Source: Elymus sibiricus
Taxonomy: Eukaryota > Streptophyta > Magnoliopsida > Poales > Poaceae
Length of the DNA: 64,000 nt
Direction: 5' to 3'
Assembly (NCBI GenBank): GCA_039707655.1
Contig: CM077665.1
Coordinates: 140,927,148 to 140,991,147 of the forward strand
A program made the translations under genes and the position numbers. Below the pieces are notes generated by a model. It saw only the letters and a list, made by a program, of their open reading frames with translations, ran no database searches and was not told the origin of the DNA. Positions 35,472 to 45,375 of the stretch are shown here, piece by piece. Numbering within the stretch: the first letter of the stretch is position 1; each line of letters begins with the position of its first letter.

Positions 35472-36090
35472 TGTCGTGGATTTGTCACGGCAAGATGTCC
35501 GGGTTAACGGACTTAGGTGTGAGGTCATTGCAACTATGTGGCGGCTTGAGAGGGGTTGGTTGGAATCGAGAGACGCGAATTTACCCAGGTTCGGCCCCTC
35601 CGATGGAGGTAAAAGCCTACGTCCTACTTTGTGTTGTATTGATGATGAGGAAGACCTCTCGGTTACAAGGGTGTTGTCTTGCTATCTCTAATCTTCGAGA
35701 ACCTCTAATCTGTCTATCTCTAATGACTTGAATCTGTCCTCTAGGGGCGCCTTACCCCTCCTTATATAGGTGGAAAGGGTAGGTTTACATGTAGAATCCT
35801 ACTAGGAGTAGGATTAGGACTAGTCTCTCTTGAATCCTAATCCGGGTCTTGTTTCCTTTGTGAGGGAGTCTTTCCTCTCCTTGGGCCTTCTCTTGTGAGC
35901 CGCCCCTCCAAGCCCGTCCACGAGCCGCCTTGCCGGCTTGCTTGCTAGGCCCTGGGCCTTGTCGCTCTCTGACCCGCCTGCCGGGTCACCAATGAACCGC
36001 CAAGTCTCGACCGGGTCACCCGTGAGTCGCCAAGTCCTGGCCGGGTCATACTTCCTGCCGGGTTATACTTGCGGGGTAATATCCCCGACA
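35472..36090 (-). repeat. 5' LTR of D (right)
   Basis: A 619 bp LTR, same length as its partner and about 98% identical by eye. TATA motif on the minus strand near 35760-35770. Confidence 0.95.
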
Positions 36091-36095
36091 ATAGT

Positions 36096-36733
36096 CATTC
36101 TTGATGAAGCCAAACTCTTTGACAGCTTCATTAAAATGAATGTTCCAATTCCAAGATGCTTGCCTCAGTCCATAAATGGATCTCTAAAGCTTGCATACCT
36201 TGCCCGCATTCTTTGGATCGACAAAACCGTCGGGCTGTATCATATACACGTCCTCAGTTAAATTTCCATTAAGGAAAGCCGTTTTGACGTCCATCTGCCA
36301 TATCTCATAGTAGAAATATGCAGCTATAGCAAGAATGATCCGAATTGATTTAGGCATCGCTACCGGTGAATAAGTCTCACCGTAGTCAACTCCTTGAACT
36401 TGTCGATAACCTTTAGCAACAAGTCGAGGCCTTATGAACTGTAACATTTCCATCCATATCAGTTTTCTTCTTAAAGATCCATTTGCACTCAATGGCTTGA
36501 ACGCCATCTGGCGGATCAACCAAGTTCCAAACTTGATTGTCATCCATGGACTTTAATTCGGATCTCATGGCCTCAAGCCATAACTCGGAATCAGGGCTCA
36601 CCATCACTTCCGCATATGTGGTCGGTTTGTTGTTCTCCAAGAACAACACATTGCAGTCGTGCATATTGAGCAACCTTTCCGACCTACGTGGAACCGGCGG
36701 CGATTCCACTACGGGTTCCCTGACTAACGCCAC
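36096..36733 (-). pseudogene. pol: Copia C: N-terminal RT
   Basis: Minus-strand frame 36733-36413 covers the linker and RT start (PTTYAEVMVSPDSELWLEAM, then [16 protein letters not shown]). A frameshift near 36440 continues in [20 protein letters not shown] and [20 protein letters not shown], the latter with the first RT catalytic Asp. The frame ends beside the D insertion. Together with 29521-28483 it makes a full RT-RNase H region. Confidence 0.87.
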
Positions 36734-37270
36734 GTGATTGAATCACCTGTCAGAACGTCCCCGTGTGGCTGTTGAATTTCTTCGAGTCGGACCGACCTCC
36801 CACTAGCCTTCCGATTGAGAAACTCTTTCTCAAGGAAAACTCCATGTCGACCGACAAACACTTTGCCCTCTTCACGGTTGTAGAAGTAATATCCCAAGGT
36901 TTCCCTAGGATATCCCATGAATATGCACTTGTCCGACTTGGGTGTGAGCTTGTCCGACTGGAGTCGCTTGACATATGCTTCACAACCCCAAATCTTTAGA
37001 AAAGACAAGCTATGGCTCTTTGCAGTCCATATCTCATATGGTGTCTTATCTACGAACTTTGATGGTACCCTGTTTAGTGTGAAAGCTGCGGTTTATAGAG
37101 CGTATCCCAAAATGACAAGGGTAAATCCGACTGACTCATCATCGATCGGACCATGTCTAACAAAGTCCAATTCCTCCATTCCGACACACCATTTCTCTGT
37201 GGCATACCTAGAGGAGTGAGTTGTGGAACTATTCCACGGCTCTTCAGATGATCATCAAACTCCTGGCTCA
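36724..37270 (-). pseudogene. pol: Copia C: integrase C-terminal part
   Basis: Minus-strand blocks MSQEFDDHLKSRGIVPQLTP (37271-37212), QRNGVSEWRNWTLLDMVRSM and FLKIWGCEAYVKRLQSDKL are the conserved copia integrase segment after the catalytic Glu. A frameshift lies between 37074 and 37008. The upstream half, including both catalytic Asp residues, is on the other side of the Cassandra element. Confidence 0.85.
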
Positions 37271-37275
37271 TATAC

Positions 37276-37519
37276 TGTGACAGCCTGGCTTAATAGGAAT
37301 GACAGACTACTCATATCAAAAAGGAATTCCTTCTTTTCCGGGAGCCCATTCGAAAAGAATTCCAAAGTTAAGCGTGCTTGGCTTGGAGCAATTCTAGGAT
37401 GGGTGACCGACCGGGAAGTTTGTCCCGGGTGCGCACGAGTGAGGACAAAGTGCGCAGGAAAGACTAGTGTTGGTCTGTGGGGCCAGGCTAGATCCCGCCA
37501 GGCGTAACGAGGTGTTACA
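37276..37519 (+). repeat. 5' LTR of Cassandra element
   Basis: From tgtgacagcctggctt to acgaggtgttaca. The 5S-like domain lies at about 37320-37430. Confidence 0.93.
37320..37430 (+). promoter_or_regulatory. 5S rRNA-like pol III promoter domain in LTR 1
   Basis: Contains agttaagcgtgcttgg (from 37366), as in plant 5S rRNA around box A, and aggatgggtgacc (37396-37408), the box C core. The region between them is diverged from a true 5S gene, so this is a domesticated promoter-like domain rather than an rRNA gene. Confidence 0.88.
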
Positions 37520-37521
37520 AT

Positions 37522-37534
37522 TGGTATCAGAGCC
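37522..37534 (+). other. Primer-binding site of Cassandra element
   Basis: tggtatcagagcc, complementary to the 3' end of initiator Met tRNA, two bases after LTR 1. Confidence 0.9.
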
Positions 37535-37714
37535 GACCCTTGCGGTTACATGGGCATGCGCGGGTCAGGTGTGTGGGCATGTGGCGCATGGCACGTGTGG
37601 CCCGTTGTGGCACACGGCATGGTACACGTGCCGGACTGGATGCGCATACGTGTGCCAAGAGCGAACATTCCTGATGGGCCGACGAGGACGTCGGTTCCTT
37701 TGAGTCAGGGTGAA

Positions 37715-37958
37715 TGTGACAGCCTGACTTAATAGGAATGATAGACTACTCATATCAACAAGGAATTCCTTCTTTTCCAGGAGCCCATTCGAAAAGAACT
37801 CCAAAGTTAAGCGTGCTTGGCTTGGAGCAATTCTAGGATGGGTGACCGACCGGGAAGTTTGTCCCGGGTGCGCATGAGTGAGGACAAAGTGCGCAGGAAA
37901 GACTAGTGTTGGTCTGTGGGGCCAGTCTAGATCCCGCCAGGTGTAACGAGGTGTTACA
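37715..37958 (+). repeat. 3' LTR of Cassandra element
   Basis: 244 bp, same boundaries as LTR 1, with the 5S-like domain conserved (box A near 37805, box C near 37835-37847). Preceded by gtcagggtgaa as a weak PPT. Confidence 0.93.
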
Positions 37959-38940
37959 TATACTCACCACCACGATCAGATCGTAGAAGCTTTGATTGTC
38001 TTGCCGAGTTGATTTTCCACTTCGTTCTGAAACTCCTTGAACTTTTCAAAAGTTTCTGACTTGTGCCTCATCAAGTAGACATATCCATATCTACTAAAGT
38101 CGTCGGTAAAAGTCACGAAGTATTGGAAACCACCTCTAGCTGTCGTGCTCATTGGTCCACATACATCACTATGTATAAGTTCCAATAGCTCAGACGCCCT
38201 CTCACAACTCTTTGCAAAAGGAGTCTTAGTCATCTTGCCGAGTAGGCAGGACTCACATGTCTCAAATGATTCAAAATCAAATGAAGTCAGAATTCCATCA
38301 TCATGGAGCTTCTTCATGCGCTTTTGACTAATGTGTCCTAGTCGACAATTCCAGATGTAAGTCAGATTTATCTCGTTAGGCTTATGCCTCTTGACATTTA
38401 TGTTATAGACCGATTCACCTTCAAGATCTAATATAAATAACCCATTCTTAACAGGTGCAAAGCCATAAAACATTTCATTCAAGTAAATAGAACAACCATT
38501 GTCCTTAATACTGAATTCATAACCTTGCCTCATCAAACATGAGGCCGAAATAATGTTTCGAATCAATGCAGGAACATAATAACAATTATCAAGTTCCATT
38601 ACAAATCCTGAAGGTAAATTAAGTTGCATGGTACCGCCGGCTAATGCAGCAACTCTTGCTTTATTCCCGACGCGTATGTTAACTTCTCCTCTTGCAACAT
38701 TCCTAGTCCTTCTTAACCCCTGCATCGAGTTGCATATGTGAACAACCGATCCGGTATCATATACCCAAGAGCTACTAGAAATATCAGCAAGAAAAATGTC
38801 TATAACATATACAACAAGTGTACCTAAAGAAGAAGTCACACTTCCAGTCTTCTTGCCTATCTGGGCAAGCCACTTGTTGCAGTTCCTCTTCCAGTGACCG
38901 GTTTCCTTGCAGTGAAAGCAAACAGTCCCCGTGTTTGGTC
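37959..38940 (-). pseudogene. pol: Copia C: zinc knuckle, protease and N-terminal integrase
   Basis: In minus-strand sense an intact C-X2-C-X4-H-X4-C knuckle (CFHCKETGHWKRNC, 38920-38879) ends gag. Protease follows with SWVYDTGSVVH (D-T-G near residue 28 of the frame starting 38839). The integrase zinc domain reads CRLGHISQKRMKKLH and CESCLLGKM, and the core has HSDVCGPM and FTDDFSRYGY with both catalytic Asp residues. The frame is open for 287 codons; a frameshift near 37985 precedes DRGGEYM, where the Cassandra element sits. This is one of the best-preserved coding stretches in the window. Confidence 0.9.
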
Positions 38941-39034
38941 CGGACTTGGGCGCGGCGGCGACAGTAAGAGTTGCCTCCTTGCCCTTTGCCTTAGTCTTTT
39001 TCTTGGACCAGCTCTTCTTGAACTTTGCCGTGTT

Positions 39035-39670
39035 CTACACCATCAACACTTGATGCGTACCTTTCTTGATATCCTTCTCTGCCACTTTTAGCATCCCATG
39101 CAATTCAGTGAGCTTCTTTTCCATGCCGTGCATATGGAAGTTCGAGATGAACGCCCCATAGCTAGACGAAAGAGAAGCCAGAATTGTATCCGTGGACAAT
39201 TCGTCCCCAAGTGGGAAGCCTAACCGATCCAAAGCTTTCATGTATCCGATCATCTTGATCACATGCGGGCTCAGTGGATCACCCTCTTTCAGTTTACAAT
39301 CCATCAAGGATTGCCAGATGTTGAAACTTTCGGTCCTTGCCTGCATCTGAAACATGCTCTTGAGGTTCTCGATCATATCGAAAGCCTCAATGTCTTCGAA
39401 ATACTGCTGCAGATCGGGCTCCATAGAAGCTAGCATGAGACAGCTAATCTCGTTTGACTCATCAACGAGTTTTTGGTGGGCATTCCTGGCCGTGACATTA
39501 GCATTCTCGGCAGGTTCCTCTGGAAGGGGTTCCTCTAGAACATGTTCCTTTTTATCATGCCTAAGAACGATTCTCAGATTTCTATACCAGGTGGTAAAGT
39601 TTGTTCCATTCAGTTTATCATTTTCTAGGGTTGATTTCAACGAAAAACTGGGTTGAGCAGGTGGTGCCAT
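39035..39670 (-). CDS. gag: Copia C Gag capsid-type protein
   Basis: A clean 211-codon frame starting at ATG 39670 (MAPPAQPSFSLKSTLENDKL). It has the usual copia gag layout: NGTNFTTWYRNLRIVL near residue 22, then DIEAFDMIENLKSMFQ and SLMDCKLKEGDPLSPHVIKM. The protein would form the particle that packages element RNA. The start follows the leader directly, and no earlier in-frame ATG is seen. A stop just after HQVLMV (39035) separates it from the lysine-rich segment and zinc knuckle at 38920-38879; intact relatives read through, so this is probably a premature stop. Product, if made, would lack the nucleocapsid. Confidence 0.8.
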   Translation of the reverse strand: MAPPAQPSFSLKSTLENDKLNGTNFTTWYRNLRIVLRHDKKEHVLEEPLPEEPAENANVTARNAHQKLVDESNEISCLMLASMEPDLQQYFEDIEAFDMIENLKSMFQMQARTESFNIWQSLMDCKLKEGDPLSPHVIKMIGYMKALDRLGFPLGDELSTDTILASLSSSYGAFISNFHMHGMEKKLTELHGMLKVAEKDIKKGTHQVLMV

Positions 39671-41055
39671 TGATCTACAACAGAAATATGCAAAACACTA
39701 AGACATGTATTCATAAAGAGTAATTCAAATTAAACATTTTAATAAGAACATTACTCCCACTAAAATCAACATCCCTCCGTTGATTCTTAGTGATTCAAGA
39801 TACAAGATCCACATGTCAACTAGTGAGCTTTTGCATCACCGCTAGAAGACTAGATCACTCGGTAAGCAACACTTGCTAATCGTATCTCTATACGACTCTT
39901 GTTTGTTGGCGACATCTCATGCCACGCCAACTCTTATGCCTCGAGGCCCAAAACTATTTTGATAGCCACGACAAGTTAACCAATGCTTCGCTCGTAAGTG
40001 TCCGACACAAACACACAACGTTAAGGAGAATTAGGAGCACCCTAATTTTATAGGCCCACCACTAAAATTACTTAATGTGATGTTGCAGCAATTGGGGAGG
40101 CAATTTTACTTGACATTCTTTGAGGGATCACCCTACTTAATAACATCTATCATGCAAAAGAAGGGCGCATAAAAGGGATAAACTTTCACATGCAGTTTAT
40201 ATATGTGTGATATGGTATAGCCCCTTTCATCAACGCATGGTGATCTCCATCTCCACGTGCGCTGCATGCCCATGGTGATCTCCATCTCCATGCATGGTTG
40301 CCCTTGTGGTGATCTCCATCTCCACACATGGTGTCAACTGCCAAGTGTTACGTAATATACTATGCTATTACAAACTAATAGCTATGTGAGTAAATTACGT
40401 TACAACGCATCTCATGTTGACACGCAGGTCATTAATACAATAATGGGACAACCATATGGCTCCAGCCAGTTGCCGCACTCATGACACGCAAGTCATGATT
40501 TAATAATTTACAAGAAACATTCATGGGCTATACCAAATCACAAGCATTCCCTGCAAAAACAAGTCAGGCGTTTTACCATCGAAAATAAAACTGTCCGAAA
40601 CTCTATTTTCCAAGAGGATTTTGACCTCGAAAATATCGCCGAAAACAGCGAGGCAATGGAAGGTCAAATGCATCTTTTCATGCCCTTCAGTTTGACAGGT
40701 CGTGGAGCAAAAACGGAGTTCGTATGCAAAAATTATGCCCGTTTTACTGTGACCCCTCCAACAGATTTCAGCACTGCGGAAATCACATTTCCACGGTGTC
40801 GATCTTTGCTCCGGCTCGATCAATCTCATTGATCTTCGCGTGATGCATCAGGATTTACATTCCACTATCTACCCAGATGGCGAAAACTGACCGGTAGGGG
40901 TAATTCGTGTCACGACCTCTGCATCACGATCACGGAATCAAGATCACGAAACCAACCGTCAACACTGACGTGCACAGCCGATCTCATCGACCCGCACCTG
41001 AACCGATCTACATATCTCATATGCAAATCACCGAATCTATCACCACACAGCGGAT
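39671..41055 (-). other. Leader (5' UTR) of copia C
   Basis: Non-coding 1.4 kb between PBS and gag. At 40236-40327 a short motif (catggtgatctccatctcca on the plus strand) occurs three times. In element sense it reads tggagatggagatcaccatg, similar to the repeated motif in the leader of G (20425-20510). Confidence 0.75.
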
Positions 41056-41067
41056 GCTCTGATACCA
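41056..41067 (-). other. Primer-binding site of C
   Basis: Minus-strand tggtatcagagc, one base from the 5' LTR: the canonical initiator Met tRNA site of copia elements. Confidence 0.92.
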
Positions 41068-41068
41068 C

Positions 41069-42412
41069 TGTTGGAACACGCGGTATGCTACGCTAGCGCC
41101 AAATAAAATTTCTACCGCGCACCCAAGAACACGCTGCTAGAAATAGATCACGGGATCGGGTTTACCACTAGATGCGCAATCACCGTCGCGGAAGTAGAGT
41201 TGGTGATGCGTGTAGTCGATCAGCCGATTCGTCTCCTCCTCGTGTAGCCGATCTCCCACGAACAGCGATCTCCCATGAACAGCTCCTCGCGGATCCCTCG
41301 AACAGTTCGTCCAAGCACCGCAGATGCGATGCCTCCAAGGTATCCACACGTACGGGGGCAGCGTCGGGTGGTGGACTGCTAGGTCCGATCGCACGACATG
41401 GTGGCGTGGGGAGTGGCGGTGGCTGTCGATGGGAGGAAAAAGATCAACCCTGAAAGGTCTGCCCACTCCGCTTTATATAGACCTCCGAGGTGGGCTCAAC
41501 ACTTGAGGCCCATGACGAGTCTATCCCATTTTCCATTCGGATCCAATCCGAATGGGTTGCAATCCCTTAAGTGTGCGACCCTATAGGTTCACGTACACAA
41601 GGACACGACCCGAGTCGATAGTCGGTAGCGGCTCCTAGCAGAACATGCCAACTCCCATGTGTGCGCAAAGTCGTTAGACGAACCTCGACAATGTGTCATA
41701 TACAACATTCCTTTTGCCTCATGATATAGGTTGTAGAGCTCAAGGCGAGTACTTGTCACCCTTGTGGTAGCTCGACATCTCTTCTCAAAACCGTGATGCA
41801 GATTCCCGAACTGGGTTAACACTTAACCCATGTCGCATGGCCATGGTTTCTGAATCTGGTCACACGAGAGGGCCCAGAGAATATCTCTCCTCACGGAGGG
41901 GCAAATCCCATCTTGGTTAACCATGTCTCGTGGCATGTCTCACGACTCACCCGAAAGCTACCTTTATAACTACTCAGTTACGGAGTAGCGTTTGATAGAC
42001 CCTAAGTAAGTCGATCCTCATCCCGAGAACATGCGATGACCTCAGGTCTAGGACATGGCATATACATCGTGATTGAGACTAACAGATGACATTATCTCGC
42101 TGTGCTCAAAGTGGGTCTGTCAGACTCAGTGATCTCAATCCCCGAGTCCATACTATCAGTTTAGCATCTCTATGCACATGACTTGTGAAACGTAGTCATC
42201 AACTGAATCGTATACTAGTAAAGGATATGTGTCCGCATAACCTTAACAAGTAGGGACTATGAGAACAATCATCATACTATATATAGTCTCAGAAATAAGT
42301 CACATACTTATTGATACATATCACTGATGATGTTCAAGTTCAATACAAAATACTCATGAATACATAGGAAATGAAATCATCACATGATTGCCTCTAGGGC
42401 ATATCTCCAACA
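41069..42412 (-). repeat. 5' LTR of C (right)
   Basis: 1344 bp from tgttggaacacgcggt to gggcatatctccaaca. It is 14 bp longer than the left LTR, mainly because of a short duplication near 41263-41280 (gatctcccacgaaca followed by gatctcccatgaaca). TATA motif on the minus strand near 41472-41480. Confidence 0.93.
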
Positions 42413-43284
42413 CCACTCTCCTGGCCCTTCGCGGTTTGGGGGCTGGACATACTCGGCCCCTTCCCTCGGGTAACCGGAGGCTACCACTACCTCTATGTCG
42501 CCCTTGACAAGTTCACCAAGTGGGCGGAGGTGGAGCCCGTGCGCACCATCCCTGCTGACTCAACAGTCAAGTTCATCCGAGGCCTCGTGAGCCGCTTTGG
42601 GGTCCCTAACCGTATCATTACTGACAATGGCTCACAGTTCACAAGCAACCTCTTTAGAGAATATTGTGCTAACCTTGCGACGCTGATATGTTATGCTTCA
42701 GTGGCACACTCGCGGAGCAACGGCCAGGCCGAGCGCCCCAACGCAGAGGTCCTGAGGGGCCTCTAGGCGAGGAGCTTCCAAAAGAAACTCGAGTCCTGCG
42801 GCAAGGGTTGGCTCGGTGAGCTTCAGTCCGTGCTGTGGTCCATCCGCACCACCGCGACTAAGCCCACCGGCGAGACCCCATTCTTCCTCGTCTATGGAGC
42901 TGAGGCAGTCCTCCCGCAAGAGTCAAGCATCGCTCCCCGCGAGTCTTGGCATTCGACGAGGAGCGTCAGGATGCTGCGTGGGGGACAAATCTCGTGCTCG
43001 GCGAGGAGGGTCGTCGCCAGGCCTCACTCCGTGCCGCAAGGTACCAGCAGGCGCAGTGGCGATACCATTGCCGCGGCGTCCGCTCCAGGACCCTTGAAGT
43101 CGTATACCTCGTCCTGAGGCGGTTCCTCTCTAGGGAGGGCTTGCACAAGCTCTCGCCCATGTGGGAGGGCCCGTTCAGGGTCGCCCGCGTCTCAAGGCCT
43201 GGAGCTGTGCGCCTAGAGACTCAGGACGGGGTCCCCATCCAAAACGCCTGGAACATCCAACATCTCCACACGTTCTACCCGTGA
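42413..43284 (+). pseudogene. pol: Gypsy B: integrase core and C-terminus
   Basis: Continues the B frame after copia C. The core has WGLDILGPFP (first Asp), IITDNGSQFTS (second Asp) and SRSNGQAERPN with the catalytic Glu, so D-D-E is intact. A stop (42764-42766) follows LRGL. The C-terminal part resumes in other frames (SVLWSIRTTATKPTGETPFF; then LSPMWEGPFRVARVSRPGAV) and ends WNIQHLHTFYP at 43284, the usual gypsy pol end. No chromodomain is seen. Confidence 0.87.
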
Positions 43285-44160
43285 CACTCTCACGTAATAA
43301 TGAGTGGGTTGTATACGCCCGGAGCCCCCCGAGGACGCAGAGGGGTTCCCACCCACGCCCAAGTGGAAGCCCCATGCTCTGTGCTGGCGGACGACACTGT
43401 CATTCAACGACTATGCCCACGCCTAGTGGATGCCCCATGCTCTGTGCTAGGGGAAGACTGGTCTAGGCGCTGGACACGGCTGTTATTTGCTCTCTTTTGT
43501 AACCCAATTTGCCACCTTTTGGAATGAAGTTTGAAGTTTTCAGGTCTTATTCGAAAAATCGGGTGGGAATCTTCTCCTTGCAACGCTTTCTCATTTTGAA
43601 TTCCTTCTCAAGGGGTTTGGCACCCGCATGCTCTCTCTCGCGTGCCCCACGAGCGGGGACTGGGCACGGTACGTCATGCAGGCTCCGGGCCGCGCACATA
43701 CCTCGCCAAAACTTTGGCGTCCTAATCCTCGTGCGATGCTCTCGAGGCGAGCTAGAGCACAATATCACCCCCGGCCTCAGGAGCGCCCCATCTCCTGGCC
43801 TCGTCAGGCCTCATGACCCGACACCTTGGCAGCGATCGACCCTCGCAAGGGGGCTCGGGGGCTCTACGGCTAAGGAAAGAAGCTCCAAAGGGACGCGCCC
43901 CCACGGCATAGGAGCCTACCACGGGCGCGCCAAGCTAAGTTATCCTAATCACAAGTTACCTAATCGCGACGAGCAGGAACATTTCAGTTTGCAGCAACAT
44001 AAAAACTAGGATGTGAAAAGAAAATTGTTAACATAAAGGCGCGACCGTCGCAGTTGATTACACGCCCCCCGGGCCCCCCATGGTTTTTGGTGCAGGAAAC
44101 AAAAGCAAAAGACGGCCTCCCGAGGACCGTCGCTCTAGAGGCCTGGCTCCCACCTATGCT
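43285..44160 (+). other. B 3' region, non-coding part
   Basis: No defensible gene. It contains a duplicated block (cccacgcccaagtggaagcc at 43352 and cccacgcctagtggatgccc at 43416). The motif ggggctcgggggctctac near 43853 resembles the PPT before the B LTR. Confidence 0.55.
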
Positions 44161-45053
44161 CATACGGAGTCCTCCTCCTCCTTGATGTAGGCACGGCGAC
44201 GGGGCGGCTCGACGTCGTCCTGGGCGGGTGCGAGGCAATGCGGCGGGTCGTCACCCTCCCTGGTCCTGGCGCGGCGGCTTGGCGGCTCGTCTTAGTTGTC
44301 GTCGCTCGAGCTTCCCCCGGAGGAGGTGTCGTCGCCGCTGGAGGAGCTGCGGCCATCGCCAAGGGCAAGTTCACCGCCGAGGGCGCCGCCGTCGTGACGG
44401 CCATCACCGACGGGAAGGCGGTCGATGTCACCGTCATCGCCCTCCGGGCAGCATCCCAAGCGCCTGCCGTCTTCCCCGAAGATCTTGACGAAGAGCGTCG
44501 TCGCCCGGTCATGCTTGAAGTGGAGGGTGCACCTGCCCTTCAGGCCGCGGGCACGGGCAAACGCCTGCCATCCGCCGGTCAGGAACACGTAGCACGCGGG
44601 GGTAACCTCGACCTCCGTCCACGAAGCCGAACTACAACAACCATTGGCCTGCAGCCATAGGCCAGCAGGTTCCCCGGCCGACAGCGCATCCGCGAAGAAG
44701 CGCGGGAGCGAAAACTAGGTGGTCTCTGGCCTTTCCGCCCACACCACGAACTCCTGGACTGCGTCGGCCAAGTGGAGTCCCGGGCGGGGTGGCCTGACGG
44801 CCTCAGCAGGCCTCCCCCCTCGGGCACAGCCACCGCGGTCACCACGGCCGCCTGCACGGGAGGGAGCCCGGCCTCGGCCATCGGAGGTGGCGCCGACTCG
44901 TGCGGGAGTGCGCCTGCGTCCTCAGCGGGCCGGCGCCGGCGTCGTGGTGTACTTCTGGGGGCGGCCGTGGCCCCTCTTGGGCGGTGGCGAGCCCGGCTCC
45001 TCCAGGGGGGCCTTCCCTTTCTCAGCGGTGGAGAACCTCCTCACCGGCGCCAT
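44161..45053 (-). pseudogene. B antisense ORF with B3-like domain
   Basis: Runs opposite to B pol, from ATG 45053 (MAPVRRFSTAEKGKAPLEEP, then PPPKRGHGRPQKY) towards the integrase. A frameshift near 44925 leads to RRPAEDAG, another near 44760 to VQEFVVWAERPETT, then a stop (44713-44715). The next 70 codons (44700-44480) read FFADALSAGEPAGLW, SWTEVEVTPACYVF, LTGGWQAFARARGLKGRC and TLFVKIFGEDGRR, which match in order the layout of a plant B3 DNA-binding domain (start FF..L, core LT.GW..F....GL..GD, end V.IF). An acidic Gly/Asp/Ser-rich tail follows. The stop and shifts make this copy dead, but the family ORF appears real. The B3 call is by eye. Confidence 0.6.
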
Positions 45054-45375
45054 GGTTGTGGAAGTGGAGGATTGAAGGAGGTACGCGAGAAGATGAAGAT
45101 GGGCTGGGGGCTTCATCTCCCTTGCCCATTTATAGCCGGTTAGAGGCCAGCTGGCGCCGCTCCGCATCCCAGGAAATGATGGCCCTGCAGCGCGCGCCAG
45201 CCCGTGTCGGCCAGGACGGTTACTGAGGCAGCATGGGGTAGTGGAGGAGTCCGCGCTTCATCATGCGCCACACGTCGATCTTGACCCGCAGGCCGTTAGG
45301 GCCCGCGGCGCCTTGGTCTTCCCCCTTAGCTTCGCCCCGAAGCTAGCCCGGATACGCCTTGTGCCCGGGGGCTAC
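45054..45375 (+). other. B 3' UTR with PPT
   Basis: Non-coding on the sense strand; probably the promoter or 5' side of the antisense ORF. The last bases before the LTR, cccgggggctac, are the presumed PPT. Confidence 0.55.

Larger units (their letters stand above)
29527..36090 (-). mobile_element. LTR retrotransposon D without gag-pol (LARD-like)
   Basis: Two 619 bp LTRs (29527-30145 and 35472-36090) flanked by atagt duplications (29522-29526 and 36091-36095). The PBS beside the right LTR gives minus orientation. The internal 5.3 kb has no recognisable gag, protease, RT or integrase. Instead it has PPT-like motifs, repeats and a very GC-rich block. The LTRs differ at about 12 of 619 positions by eye, which makes D one of the youngest insertions here. 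The PBS (tggcgcccaccgtggggcc) matches that of gypsy E apart from one base, so an E-like element may be its helper; this is inference. Confidence 0.92.
37276..37958 (+). mobile_element. Cassandra-type TRIM with 5S-derived LTRs
   Basis: A 683 bp element made of two 244 bp LTRs, a Met-tRNA PBS, a 195 bp interior and a short PPT. Perfect tatac duplications flank it (37271-37275 and 37959-37963). Both LTRs carry a 5S rRNA-like domain including the polymerase III internal control regions, the hallmark of the Cassandra family. It encodes no protein and must use proteins of other elements. The LTRs differ at about 8 of 244 sites by eye. Confidence 0.93.
27133..42412 (-). mobile_element. Copia element C with two nested insertions
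   Basis: A nearly complete copia element in minus orientation: 5' LTR (41069-42412), PBS, leader, gag, zinc knuckle, protease, integrase, RT, RNase H, PPT and 3' LTR (27133-28462). Target duplication ccact is perfect at 27128-27132 and 42413-42417, and removing the element rejoins the B integrase frame. D is inserted in RT (TSD atagt) and a Cassandra TRIM in integrase (TSD tatac). Without these it is about 8.0 kb. Confidence 0.93.

Noticed and set aside
37320..37430. A true 5S rRNA gene
   Set aside because: Only parts match 5S, the middle is diverged, and the sequence is repeated in both LTRs of a TRIM with target duplications.
37522..37534. A tRNA gene fragment
   Set aside because: It is a primer-binding site directly after an LTR; no cloverleaf sequence surrounds it.
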